DNA from: an uncultured Candidatus Saccharibacteria bacterium
Lineage (GTDB): Bacteria > Patescibacteriota > Saccharimonadia > Saccharimonadales > Saccharimonadaceae
Direction: 5' to 3'
Assembly: GCA_938045445.1 (NCBI GenBank)
Contig: CALIMM010000005.1
Location: 1-7,108 of the forward strand
DNA: 7,108 bases
A program made the translations under genes and the position numbers. Under the pieces are notes generated by a model. That model saw only the letters and a list, made by a program, of their open reading frames with translations, made no database searches and had not been told where the DNA came from. This document shows, piece by piece, positions 1-6,469 of this stretch. Each line of letters begins with the position of its first letter. Position 1 is the first letter of the stretch.

Positions 1-1237
1 TACGCAGAAGAGTACAGCTCTGCTGCTCAAGCTGGCGAACATGTTCCGCCCGACTAGTGTAGATACGCTCTAGTTCCCGCTCGGCATGAGCCGCAATCCG
101 ATTGCGTTGAGCTGGGGTTATACAGATCGTGCGGTAGAGCTCTGCTACCTTCGCTTCCACCTCATCAATGAGCACCGCTTTGAAGCGGCACCCATCACGC
201 TGACGCTGCCGGTACGAGCAGACAAAGTATGGGTACACAACCCCACGCTTGTTCTTAGTGTTCTGGATAATGAGGCGGCTGCCGCACTGACCACAACGCA
301 CCGTGGTCTTAAGGTGGTGATGATGAACCCGCCGACGCTCACCGTTGTAGTGGGCACTCAGGACGGTTTGGACCTTGTACCAGGTCTCATCATCAACCAG
401 GGCCTGGTGGCGGCCGGGGTACTCAACGCCCTGGTAGCTCACAACCCCACGGTAGTATGGATTGTGCAGCAAATCGATCAGCCGTGACTGCGTCATAGGC
501 CGCTCTGGGTAGCGACTCGTCGCTGGCTGGGTCAACCCCCGAGCGCTCAGGTGTTCGGTTAGGTGTTTGGCAGTCCATGTATCCGTGGCGTATTCACGGA
601 AGGCCTCAGCGATGAGCGGGCCACGTACTGGGTCAACCTCCACCCAGCTATGGCGTTTACCATGCTCATTTTTGCCCTGTTTATTCACATATCCCAGCGG
701 AGCCTTGCCAATGGTACCGCCATGCTTTACTTTCTCACTCATGCCTTTTGATACTTCAGCCGCAAGGTTACGGCTATAGAATTCGGCGATGGAAGACATA
801 ATGCCATGGAGTAACATGCCACCAGGGGTTTGATCAATATTTTCGCTGGTCGAGACAAGGCGGACATTATGCTGTTCGAGCACGCGGTTAATATCGACAT
901 CATCAGCCCGGTTACGTGCCAGGCGGTCAAGTTTGTGCACAATAACATAGTCAATATCGTTGTGTTCGGTAATGTAGGCCAGCATCTTTTGCAGTTCTGG
1001 GCGCTTGGCATTGCGAGCAGATTCACCCCGATCAATAAACTCCTTGACGATGAAGGCACCGAGTGCTGCAGCCTTATTTTTATTGGCCTCACGCTGGGCC
1101 GGAATAGAAAAGCCTTCGGCAGCGTCACCACGCGCGGCTTGGCCTTTGGTAGAGACACGGATATAGCTGATGGCTCGCTTGGGTGTTAAATCTGCAGCCA
1201 TAGCCGCAAGCGGATTGGCTGGAGGCGTGGTACTCAT
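1..1237 (-). CDS. Large serine recombinase (site-specific integrase), 3' end cut by the window edge
   Basis: An uninterrupted frame of 412 codons starts at the ATG at 1237 and runs off the window at base 1. The resolvase N-terminal domain covers about residues 22-165. It has YIRVST with the probable nucleophile Ser29 and Arg27, the 'AEGFSIPAQRE' block (40-50), and HKLDRLARN (101-109), which carries conserved arginines of the catalytic site. A recombinase domain follows at about 178-290. A zinc beta-ribbon follows with Cys315, Cys318, Cys340 and Cys350. A charged helix, the start of the usual coiled coil, begins near 384. The family forms a Ser-DNA covalent link and drives integration and excision between attP and attB. 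The start is supported by AAGGAG about 8 bases upstream. Family members usually run 450-600 residues, so perhaps 50-150 residues are missing. Position as the last gene of the leftward cluster suggests the element end is close, beyond base 1. Confidence 0.95.
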   Translation of the reverse strand, partial: MSTTPPANPLAAMAADLTPKRAISYIRVSTKGQAARGDAAEGFSIPAQREANKNKAAALGAFIVKEFIDRGESARNAKRPELQKMLAYITEHNDIDYVIVHKLDRLARNRADDVDINRVLEQHNVRLVSTSENIDQTPGGMLLHGIMSSIAEFYSRNLAAEVSKGMSEKVKHGGTIGKAPLGYVNKQGKNEHGKRHSWVEVDPVRGPLIAEAFREYATDTWTAKHLTEHLSARGLTQPATSRYPERPMTQSRLIDLLHNPYYRGVVSYQGVEYPGRHQALVDDETWYKVQTVLSAHYNGERRRVHHHHLKTTVRCGQCGSRLIIQNTKNKRGVVYPYFVCSYRQRQRDGCRFKAVLIDEVEAKVAELYRTICITPAQRNRIAAHAERELERIYTSRAEHVRQLEQQSCTLLR

Positions 1238-1285
1238 AGGTCTTGCTCCTTATGCGTTCGTTTATGTCGTGTACTGTGTGTTCTT

Positions 1286-1310
1286 GCCGCCAGGTACTGC
1301 CGGTGGCGGT
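1286..1310. repeat. Inverted repeat upstream of the recombinase gene
   Basis: Arms CCGCCA (1287-1292) and TGGCGG (1304-1309) are perfect, with a G-T wobble outside and an 11-base loop. The repeat sits about 50 bases upstream of the recombinase start, in the 154-bp gap after the replication-relaxation gene. No T-run follows on either strand, so it does not look like an intrinsic terminator. It could be an operator, an mRNA leader hairpin or chance: a 6-bp stem is not rare. The rest of the gap (1238-1391) shows no gene and no convincing promoter. Confidence 0.3.
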
Positions 1311-1391
1311 CAGACTGGCCTACTTCTATTGACGCTCGTTTTGCGCTGAGAGTCCAGTCCTTTTGCCTGAAAATATGATGTAGAATTCACG

Positions 1392-2225
1392 TCACGCAGC
1401 GGATGCCGTACTGCTAAGCAGGCTGGGCCAGTCCTTGAGGGCGGCGACCTGGAACATGCCAGCGGGCAGATCGGTGCGAGTGCTAAAGATATTGACCAGC
1501 TGCTCGGCCCGCTGGAGTGTGGAGGTAACCCATACAACGACCGGGAAGACGCCACGGCGTTGCTGCTCTACTTCACTAGTGAGATGGCGCAGGTAGGCAT
1601 CGGTTTTACGGTTAATGCGTATCGGTCGTTCAGTGCCCATATCTAACTCACACCACCAGTTGTATTCGTAGCCAGCGCAAGCGGTAACAAGGCCAAGGTC
1701 TGGTTTAACCCATTCGGGCTGGCCATATGGGCCAAGGTGTTTGGCCCAACAGGTTGGCTCCGGCTCAGCTTTGACAAGTTCTATTTCGCATCTACGGCAT
1801 GTTTCTTCGCTGATGAGTCGAAGCTCAGTTACTGCCAACGTATGAGCAAGAAACGTCCAGGAAGGTTCGGTGATGCGCCGCCGCGATACTGGCCGTGTAG
1901 CAGCACTGTCTTGGAGGCTGCATAACTCATTGAGCCGGTAGCCAGCTTCGCTGAGGTGCCATACATAACTGCTCGATCCAGCACGAGCACCGCCAACTCG
2001 CCGCTGAAGTGTTTTGACAAGTGCGCTTTCTTGGAGCGTTCCCATCAAGCGATTGGTTTGGCGTAAAGCCGAAGCGTCACTCTGGAAAGCGGGCCTTAGA
2101 AAGCGTGCAAGCTGGCGAGTGGTAGCGAAACGTTGGTCGGAAAGTATCCGAGTAACGGTGTGCGCATGGTCGCTTAGCTGACTGGCGAGCCTTGCAAGGC
2201 GCGACCGAGTAATGCGATGAGTCAT
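1392..2225 (-). CDS. Replication-relaxation family protein (winged-helix DNA-binding)
   Basis: This 277-residue protein resembles the Replic_Relax family of plasmid and integrative-element proteins, thought to act in element replication, DNA relaxation or mobilization. Residues about 20-98 look like a winged helix: a helical region with FATTRQLARFL (33-43), then a wing ending in YVWHLSEAGYRL (87-98). The second half has VKPDLGLV (173-180), then a beta strand with CELDMGTERP (192-201) and a following basic helix with Lys207 and Tyr211. The E193-x-D195-x-G-T-E199 core is typical of the family. Together with Asp176 it recalls a PD-(D/E)XK-type fold, but that comparison is inference. The start is supported by GTAGGAG 7 bases before the ATG. 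It lies between the ATPase and the recombinase, 154 bp from the latter, in the same direction. Length is usual for the family. The exact biochemical role is unproven. Confidence 0.8.
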   Translation of the reverse strand: MTHRITRSRLARLASQLSDHAHTVTRILSDQRFATTRQLARFLRPAFQSDASALRQTNRLMGTLQESALVKTLQRRVGGARAGSSSYVWHLSEAGYRLNELCSLQDSAATRPVSRRRITEPSWTFLAHTLAVTELRLISEETCRRCEIELVKAEPEPTCWAKHLGPYGQPEWVKPDLGLVTACAGYEYNWWCELDMGTERPIRINRKTDAYLRHLTSEVEQQRRGVFPVVVWVTSTLQRAEQLVNIFSTRTDLPAGMFQVAALKDWPSLLSSTASAA

Positions 2226-2362
2226 ATTTATGCTCCTACTTCCTGATTAGTTGATGAGATAACCAAGGGCTTAGGTAGGTAGTTGAACGGTCAACGGGCT
2301 GTTTGGATAGATAGAGTGCGCCCCGGCGTGTAGCTCAATGTGGCTGCTACGAAGAGGCAGAC

Positions 2363-2375
2363 AGTCACCTCCCTT
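2363..2375 (-). promoter_or_regulatory. Orphan Shine-Dalgarno-like sequence
   Basis: On the minus strand this reads AAGGGAGGTGACT, very close to the ideal anti-16S complement. No ATG or TTG lies within a normal distance. The only GTG overlaps the site itself, and would give about 25 codons. A CTG 8-10 bases on would open 29 codons. It may be a remnant of a lost small gene, a non-canonical start, or chance. Confidence 0.25.
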
Positions 2376-2405
2376 GTTAGCCGAAATTATGTGTCTTAGC
2401 GGGGT

Positions 2406-2427
2406 GTATACGGACTAGCTCGTATAC
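2406..2427. repeat. Inverted repeat GTATACG / CGTATAC
   Basis: Two perfect 7-base arms are separated by 8 bases (GACTAGCT). Each arm contains the self-palindrome GTATAC, so the site is at once an inverted and a direct repeat. That geometry suits a dimeric DNA-binding protein or a nicking/binding site. No T-run follows, which argues against a terminator. It lies 62 bases after the ATPase stop codon. Confidence 0.4.
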
Positions 2428-2488
2428 GCGACAGGTCTTGCGATTGGTCATTAGGAAGCCACGTAAGTGAGTACTTTTTCTGCGTGGA

Positions 2489-4747
2489 TTAGGGCGATTT
2501 GGTCGTGCGGCCAAAGTGTGTTTCGACTGATGACATCCCCGATATGCCACTATTACGTGGCGTGGTCTGGTGAACCGTCGGGGTGTCCCACCCCAAGACG
2601 TGACGCAGCTCTGCCTCAACCTGTTCGGCGGGTTGGCCATAGCGGGCACAACTAGCGGCTGCTATGGCGAGTGGGTCACTGCATATACTCGGCGGCGGCA
2701 GCGTTGTGCCAGACAACCAACCAGTTTTAGCGCCCTCGCACCAATAACTGGCATAAATACGAAATCGCGATAGCAGCATAAAATCTGCCGGAACAAGGTG
2801 TGACGCCGCCATAGCTGCCATGTCTTTTGCATCCGCGCCAGAAAGCTCAAAGCAAATCTTGTTCCGGGCATTAGCATCAATGGCGCGCTGCATCGCAAGG
2901 CTCAGTTGACTGCGGTACTGGTGGGCCATTGTAAAGCCCACACCAAGTGACCGGCTTTGTGCTAAGGCATCAGCCAAATCGCCAGGAATGCCTTGGATAA
3001 AATCGTGGACCTCATCAATGTAGATGCTGGTAATAGCGCGCCGGGTGGGTGGATCGTTCGCGCGGCCAAGTATAAGTGGCCACAGTTGCCCCATTACCAG
3101 CGAGCCAAGCAGGCGCGCAGCTTCTGCACCTAAAGTGCCCTTATTGAGGCGAATGAGCACAACTTTACGTTTGGTAAACAGCTCATCCAGCTGAAAGTGT
3201 GGAGCGGTTTGACCAAGTACGGCACGTATATGTGGACGCACTACTAATTGCTGCAGTTTGTTTAAGACTGGTGCAATGACTTGGCGCTGCTGCTCAGGGC
3301 TCCAGCTATCGAACTTAGCCCAGAAAGAAGACACACCTAGAGGGTCGTCAATCTTACTAGTAATGCGGCGGCGTAACTCGGGATTAGTAAGCAAGCTTGG
3401 GATAGCAACCAACGTCGCCACGCCGGGTAGGGATTGGCTAACGCGCGCTAAGGTCAGCAAGCAGGCTGCTAAGACTTCTTCTGTACGCACACCCCAGCTT
3501 TCAGCAAATATGCTTTTGAAACTAGCTAGCAGACTATCCGCAACCAAGTCAGGCTGCTGACGTGCAGCCTGCGACACCAGCGGATTGAGGCCGACTACCT
3601 GGGGCATAGTTGGATCAAGCAATACCACGTCCTTATGACGGCCGGGTGGGATGCGTTCAAGCAGGCTCGTCACGAGGTCAGACTTGGGATCAATCACAAG
3701 CACACCGCGCCCGGCACGTATATCTGCCAGAATAAGGCGTAGCATAGCGGTCGATTTACCAACTCCAGTCGGGCCAAGTAACACGGTGTGGAGCAGACTA
3801 TCGGCTGGCGAAATGCCTAAAGAAGTATCCGTATGCCCCGGCGCGTTACTTACCCCAAATACTCGGCCAGCCAGATTGGATTGTGTGCTGCTCAGCCAGT
3901 GCGGGGGTGGCATGACCCGAGGCGAGATAGGCCCTAGCACAGGCAATTCACTATCACCGATTGGCCAGCCGGTTAAAAGAGCAATTTCGCTTGCAGCCAG
4001 TAGGCTCGTTGTATAGAAGGGATACCACGGTACACTCGCTTGGTTAAGCCGCGTTGCTGATTCTGGGGTGAGCCGGAGACGAGTATGACTGGTCTCCACG
4101 CTGCGCATAGCACCAAATATGTTGAGCAGCTGCTGGCGAGCACGGGCGTGGCTCATTCCAGCAACCCCAATACGTACGCTTACCTGCGCACAGTGGTACT
4201 GGCAGCGATCGGTTTTGTCTAGACGTGTATTCGCGGGTGGCCGATAGCCATGCATCAGCACATCCCACCATGACTGATACGGCACACTACGCGGTGGCCT
4301 ACGCCGCCCCAGTTGCACTTGCACGGTTATGCACTCGCCAGGTGAGAGTTCACTATAAGCAGCCAGCAGTCTGCGCGTGGCAGCTTCTACCTGCGGAACC
4401 GCCAAGAGGCGTTCGCTACGGTTGGTGGTAATTCGGGCCGCCTTGTCCATACGCGGGCGAAGATTAGCTAGTGAAGTAGCTTCACCAGAGCCAGCAGGTT
4501 GTTCCGTACTGTCCGTATACTGCATGCCTGGCACGAGTTCACGAACAATGTGGGCGATAGTGTCACGCTGGCTTGCACGTACTCCCAGTAAGAAAACAAG
4601 ACCTTTGGCGTGTGCCCTGGTTTCAAACACAAGCCGCCCAAGATGCGGGTCAGCCACAAGACGCTGAAGGAGCTCACTCACTGTCTGGGTGCTTAACGGT
4701 CGTGGCCAAAAAAGCTGCAGCCACACTAACTCTTGGGAGTATGGCAT
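2489..4747 (-). CDS. TrsK/TraG/VirD4-like DNA-transfer ATPase (type IV coupling family)
   Basis: This 752-residue P-loop ATPase of the VirD4/TrsK/HerA superfamily probably pumps DNA during transfer or couples it to a secretion channel. Walker A is GPTGVGKS (325-332). The family motif VLVIDPKSDL (349-358) follows, like the DPKG block of coupling proteins. Walker B is IYIDEVHDF (575-583), with Asp578 and Glu579. A sensor-like segment LGVGFTMAHQYRSQL (601-615) and the arginine-containing NARNKICFELSGADAKDMA (626-644) complete the motor. Residues 1-315 form an unassigned N-terminal domain, with EIALLTGWPIGD (254-265) typical of related conjugative ATPases. No N-terminal transmembrane helix is visible, unlike VirD4, so membrane attachment would need a partner. 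The start is supported by GGAGGAGA about 6 bases upstream, inside the preceding 65-aa gene, which it overlaps by 22 bases; translation is probably coupled. The C-terminal tail (about 725-752) is low in structure. A VirB4-like role is less likely. Confidence 0.85.
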   Translation of the reverse strand: MPYSQELVWLQLFWPRPLSTQTVSELLQRLVADPHLGRLVFETRAHAKGLVFLLGVRASQRDTIAHIVRELVPGMQYTDSTEQPAGSGEATSLANLRPRMDKAARITTNRSERLLAVPQVEAATRRLLAAYSELSPGECITVQVQLGRRRPPRSVPYQSWWDVLMHGYRPPANTRLDKTDRCQYHCAQVSVRIGVAGMSHARARQQLLNIFGAMRSVETSHTRLRLTPESATRLNQASVPWYPFYTTSLLAASEIALLTGWPIGDSELPVLGPISPRVMPPPHWLSSTQSNLAGRVFGVSNAPGHTDTSLGISPADSLLHTVLLGPTGVGKSTAMLRLILADIRAGRGVLVIDPKSDLVTSLLERIPPGRHKDVVLLDPTMPQVVGLNPLVSQAARQQPDLVADSLLASFKSIFAESWGVRTEEVLAACLLTLARVSQSLPGVATLVAIPSLLTNPELRRRITSKIDDPLGVSSFWAKFDSWSPEQQRQVIAPVLNKLQQLVVRPHIRAVLGQTAPHFQLDELFTKRKVVLIRLNKGTLGAEAARLLGSLVMGQLWPLILGRANDPPTRRAITSIYIDEVHDFIQGIPGDLADALAQSRSLGVGFTMAHQYRSQLSLAMQRAIDANARNKICFELSGADAKDMAAMAASHLVPADFMLLSRFRIYASYWCEGAKTGWLSGTTLPPPSICSDPLAIAAASCARYGQPAEQVEAELRHVLGWDTPTVHQTTPRNSGISGMSSVETHFGRTTKSP

Positions 4748-4923
4748 AGGTCGTCTCCTCCATGTTGATTTACGACATACAGCGCTAGCACACGAGCGAG
4801 TTCCAGCTCAGCGATTGGCTTCCAGCAGGGTACGGCCCGTACATCACAGGAGCGTGCACGGCGGTTTATTTTTCCTGTACGTGGGAATTGTTTTGATGAT
4901 GCTTGCTTCGGTTTCTTTGACAT
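4726..4923 (-). CDS. Small basic protein of unknown function, coupled to the ATPase gene
   Basis: The 65-residue product is not recognised. Its N-terminus is strongly basic (Lys and Arg clusters at 3-6 and 21-24). It has Cys26, Cys33 and Cys60, and a predicted amphipathic helix around PIAELELARVLALYVV (36-51). The start is well supported: AAGGAGA stands 4 bases before the ATG at 4923. The last 22 bases overlap the start of the ATPase gene and include that gene's ribosome binding site, so the two are probably made together. It may be an accessory or DNA-contacting partner of the ATPase; this is inferred from position and charge only. Confidence 0.65.
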   Translation of the reverse strand: MSKKPKQASSKQFPRTGKINRRARSCDVRAVPCWKPIAELELARVLALYVVNQHGGDDLCHTPKS

Positions 4924-4971
4924 AATTTCTCCTTAGTTATTATTTGTTAGCTATATCCAGGGCATTTAGCA

Positions 4972-5172
4972 TTACCAATACCGCAGTTCGAGCATCCAAC
5001 AAACCAGCCTTCGCACAGCGGGAATGAGCAGGATAAACACAAAGATGACTAGCAATTTGATCCAAACAGCCGTAAGTAGCATGGCGGCTACGTGGAGACA
5101 CACACTGGCAAGCAGCAATGTGGCAGCTACTCGTAAACAACGGGTAGGGAAAGACGTTGGCGTCGGGCGCAT
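4972..5172 (-). CDS. Small two-helix membrane protein, unknown function
   Basis: The 66-residue product has a short basic, proline-rich N-terminus, then two hydrophobic segments at about 13-36 and 38-53 separated by a single Lys39, and a C-terminal tail with Arg54 and Arg55. It should be an inner-membrane protein. An AAAGGTG site lies 5 bases before the ATG at 5172. It sits 45 bases after the methyltransferase and 48 bases before the 65-aa gene, all on the minus strand. Small membrane proteins are common partners in transfer systems, but no family is recognised. A competing 93-codon frame (5221-4940) has a better Shine-Dalgarno and an ATGA overlap with the methyltransferase stop. Its sequence is Cys/His-rich and lacks protein-like patterning, so the present frame is preferred, not certain. 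Confidence 0.55.
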   Translation of the reverse strand: MRPTPTSFPTRCLRVAATLLLASVCLHVAAMLLTAVWIKLLVIFVFILLIPAVRRLVCWMLELRYW

Positions 5173-5217
5173 AGCAGCACCTTTCTGTCGTGTTGGTGAG
5201 GTGATGGCGTAGCTGGA

Positions 5218-5805
5218 TCATTGTTTTTCCTCCAGCCGCTGCTCTGGTACTGGGTAGCCAGGAATAGCAATGTCTGACTCGACCTCGTTACCCCAAATTG
5301 ACCAATCGGCATTTGATTCGGGTCGCCTACGGGCAAATAACTCTAGGTATGGCCCGGGCGAAATCCGCTCAATAATGGCGAACTGTTCAGCTGGCTTACG
5401 GGAATGCTCCTGCACTGGCGCGTTAAACCAGGTCGGCTGGGAGCGATAACGTACCGGTGCTTTACCACGAGTGCAGAATAGTAGTTGCTCGGTAGCGTTG
5501 CGGAGCTGGTACTGACTCGATAACCCAAGGCGGAACTTAACCCAGGTAAGCGGACTGCGGACAGTAAAACCCCACGCTGCCGCGACTGCGTAGGCGTCAA
5601 CTAAGAGGGCATTTGTTGTCCAAAGCCACAGGTGAGCATTTGGCGTAGCCAAGGCAGAAACTGGTATATCCGCAATGCGGTCTAAGCTCATGGTGGCGTA
5701 GTGCCGCTCACCGCTTTGGCCGGGCCATGGCGGATCAGCCAAAATAGTACAAAAGCGTTGTTCGGCTACAGATTCTGTGTTTATATCGCCATTTTGTTTA
5801 GGCAT
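5218..5805 (-). CDS. MT-A70 family N6-adenine methyltransferase
   Basis: This 195-residue protein should transfer a methyl group from S-adenosylmethionine to the N6 of adenine, most likely in DNA. The catalytic DPPW is at 24-27, within CTILADPPWPG. LWLWTTN (59-65) is the strand and loop after it. RNATEQLLFCTRG (102-114) and EHSRKPAEQF (133-142) are typical of phage and mobile-element MT-A70 members. YLELFARR (153-160) is the last core strand and WSIWGNE (168-174) the usual C-terminal end. Length is normal for the compact, single-domain members. The start is supported by AAGGAGA 6 bases upstream. No restriction endonuclease lies beside it, so it is best read as an orphan enzyme of the element, perhaps for protection against host restriction or for marking element DNA. 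The target site cannot be read from the sequence. Confidence 0.92.
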   Translation of the reverse strand: MPKQNGDINTESVAEQRFCTILADPPWPGQSGERHYATMSLDRIADIPVSALATPNAHLWLWTTNALLVDAYAVAAAWGFTVRSPLTWVKFRLGLSSQYQLRNATEQLLFCTRGKAPVRYRSQPTWFNAPVQEHSRKPAEQFAIIERISPGPYLELFARRRPESNADWSIWGNEVESDIAIPGYPVPEQRLEEKQ

Positions 5806-5869
5806 AACACGTCTCCTTATCCTTTGTTACATAGCGCTTTGGCAGGGAGTTTTCGCGAATAATATTCAT
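5798..5869 (-). CDS. Possible 23-codon leader ORF overlapping the methyltransferase start
   Basis: A short frame encodes MNIIRENSLPKRYVTKDKETCYA and ends 8 bases inside the methyltransferase gene. A strong purine-rich site (GGAGGTAAGGGGG) lies directly upstream of its ATG, and an in-frame ATG five codons earlier is also possible. Its stop codon follows the methyltransferase ATG by three bases, the geometry of a translational-coupling or leader peptide. The good ribosome site and overlap favour translation; the short length means chance is possible. Confidence 0.35.
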   Translation of the reverse strand: MNIIRENSLPKRYVTKDKETCYA

Positions 5870-6070
5870 CCCCCTTACCTCCATTACGGCCCATTTATTT
5901 CCATACGTAAACCGTCTAGGCAGCAAGACAGGCGAGCGGTAAGACATTGTCAAACGGTGGTTAAATGGCCTGTTTTGGCACTATATTTCGGCGCTGTGAT
6001 TTTTGCATCGGCCTGGAAATTGACTCTTTATTTACATCAGCCACAGTCGCGCACTGCCACTCATTACTTC
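5870..6070. other. Gap upstream of the methyltransferase; no gene seen
   Basis: This stretch separates the 132-aa membrane protein from the methyltransferase cluster. On the minus strand it has a perfect -35 hexamer TTGACA (5953-5948), but the hexamer 17 bases further on, TGTCTT, matches the -10 consensus at only three positions. The promoter call is therefore weak. No terminator hairpin followed by a T-run was found. The gap suggests the methyltransferase and the genes after it could have their own promoter. Confidence 0.3.
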
Positions 6071-6469
6071 CTAACCCTCCACATCAAGCCCATGTTGAGC
6101 CTTCTCTAGCTGCACCATCGCCTGCCGAAAGGCTGCTTGGTCAGCTGCGAGAGCTGTATCGAGTTTTGTAGCTTGCTCAGCCAATGTGGTGGTTTGGATC
6201 AGTCTCCCTTGGCTATACATGTAGCCATGAGGTTGCAGGAGGTAAGAGTTGTTACGCTGGCAGCGCCACACCGTATATATGGCGCGCACGCGCCGCACCA
6301 CTTCACGCGTTCCACCAGCCACGTATACGTCGCCCATTACAAGGGTGAAAAGTACAGCCGTACACACCCAGCAAAGAAAAGCGTGGCCAATGTTTGTGTA
6401 TATGGCGGCCCATATGCCGAGCATAAAGCTAGCTATGCCGACGCAGCCGCCGCACACTATGTTCCTCAT
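6071..6469 (-). CDS. Two-helix membrane protein with C-terminal coiled-coil-like tail, unknown function
   Basis: The 132-residue product is not recognised. Two hydrophobic segments (about 5-25 and 28-51) form a probable membrane hairpin with a short turn. A basic stretch with six arginines follows (55-72), then a polar region, then an Ala/Gln-rich helix (about 96-127) with coiled-coil character. The open frame extends 30 codons further upstream, but the ATG at 6469 is chosen because it forms an ATGA overlap with the stop of the 109-aa gene and has GGTGG 7 bases before it. It is thus translationally coupled to that gene. A role in a membrane complex, perhaps in transfer, is inference from context and topology. 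Confidence 0.7.
   Translation of the reverse strand: MRNIVCGGCVGIASFMLGIWAAIYTNIGHAFLCWVCTAVLFTLVMGDVYVAGGTREVVRRVRAIYTVWRCQRNNSYLLQPHGYMYSQGRLIQTTTLAEQATKLDTALAADQAAFRQAMVQLEKAQHGLDVEG

Larger units (their letters stand above)
2226..2488. other. 263-bp gap with palindromes; candidate control site or oriT
   Basis: The gap separates the ATPase stop from the replication-relaxation start. It contains an inverted repeat GTATACG/CGTATAC (2406-2427), a near-palindrome GTTGAACGGTCAAC (2282-2295), and a Shine-Dalgarno-like site on the minus strand at 2363-2375 with no good start codon after it. A 24-codon minus ORF (2451-2377) is present but lacks a ribosome binding site. No intrinsic terminator was found. 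A gap of this size with palindromes, inside an otherwise tight gene cluster and next to transfer-type genes, could hold a promoter, an operator or a transfer origin. That reading is inference. Confidence 0.35.

Noticed and set aside
86..487. 133-codon plus-strand frame
   Set aside because: It lies opposite the recombinase recombinase-domain and zinc-ribbon coding region, has no ribosome site, and its product looks like a shadow.
739..1158. 139-codon minus-strand frame inside the recombinase region
   Set aside because: It is out of phase with the recombinase frame, which is intact with all catalytic motifs across the same bases.
2377..2451. 24-codon minus-strand ORF after the ATPase
   Set aside because: There is no ribosome site before its ATG, and the inverted repeat at 2406-2427 explains its pattern better.
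3550..3571. 8-bp inverted repeat (CAGGCTGC/GCAGCCTG) inside the ATPase gene
   Set aside because: About one such 8-bp hairpin is expected by chance in a window of this length, and it lies in well-conserved coding sequence.
5777..6109. 110-codon plus-strand frame over the gap and the methyltransferase start
   Set aside because: There is no ribosome site, it opposes well-supported genes at both ends, and it has no recognisable pattern.
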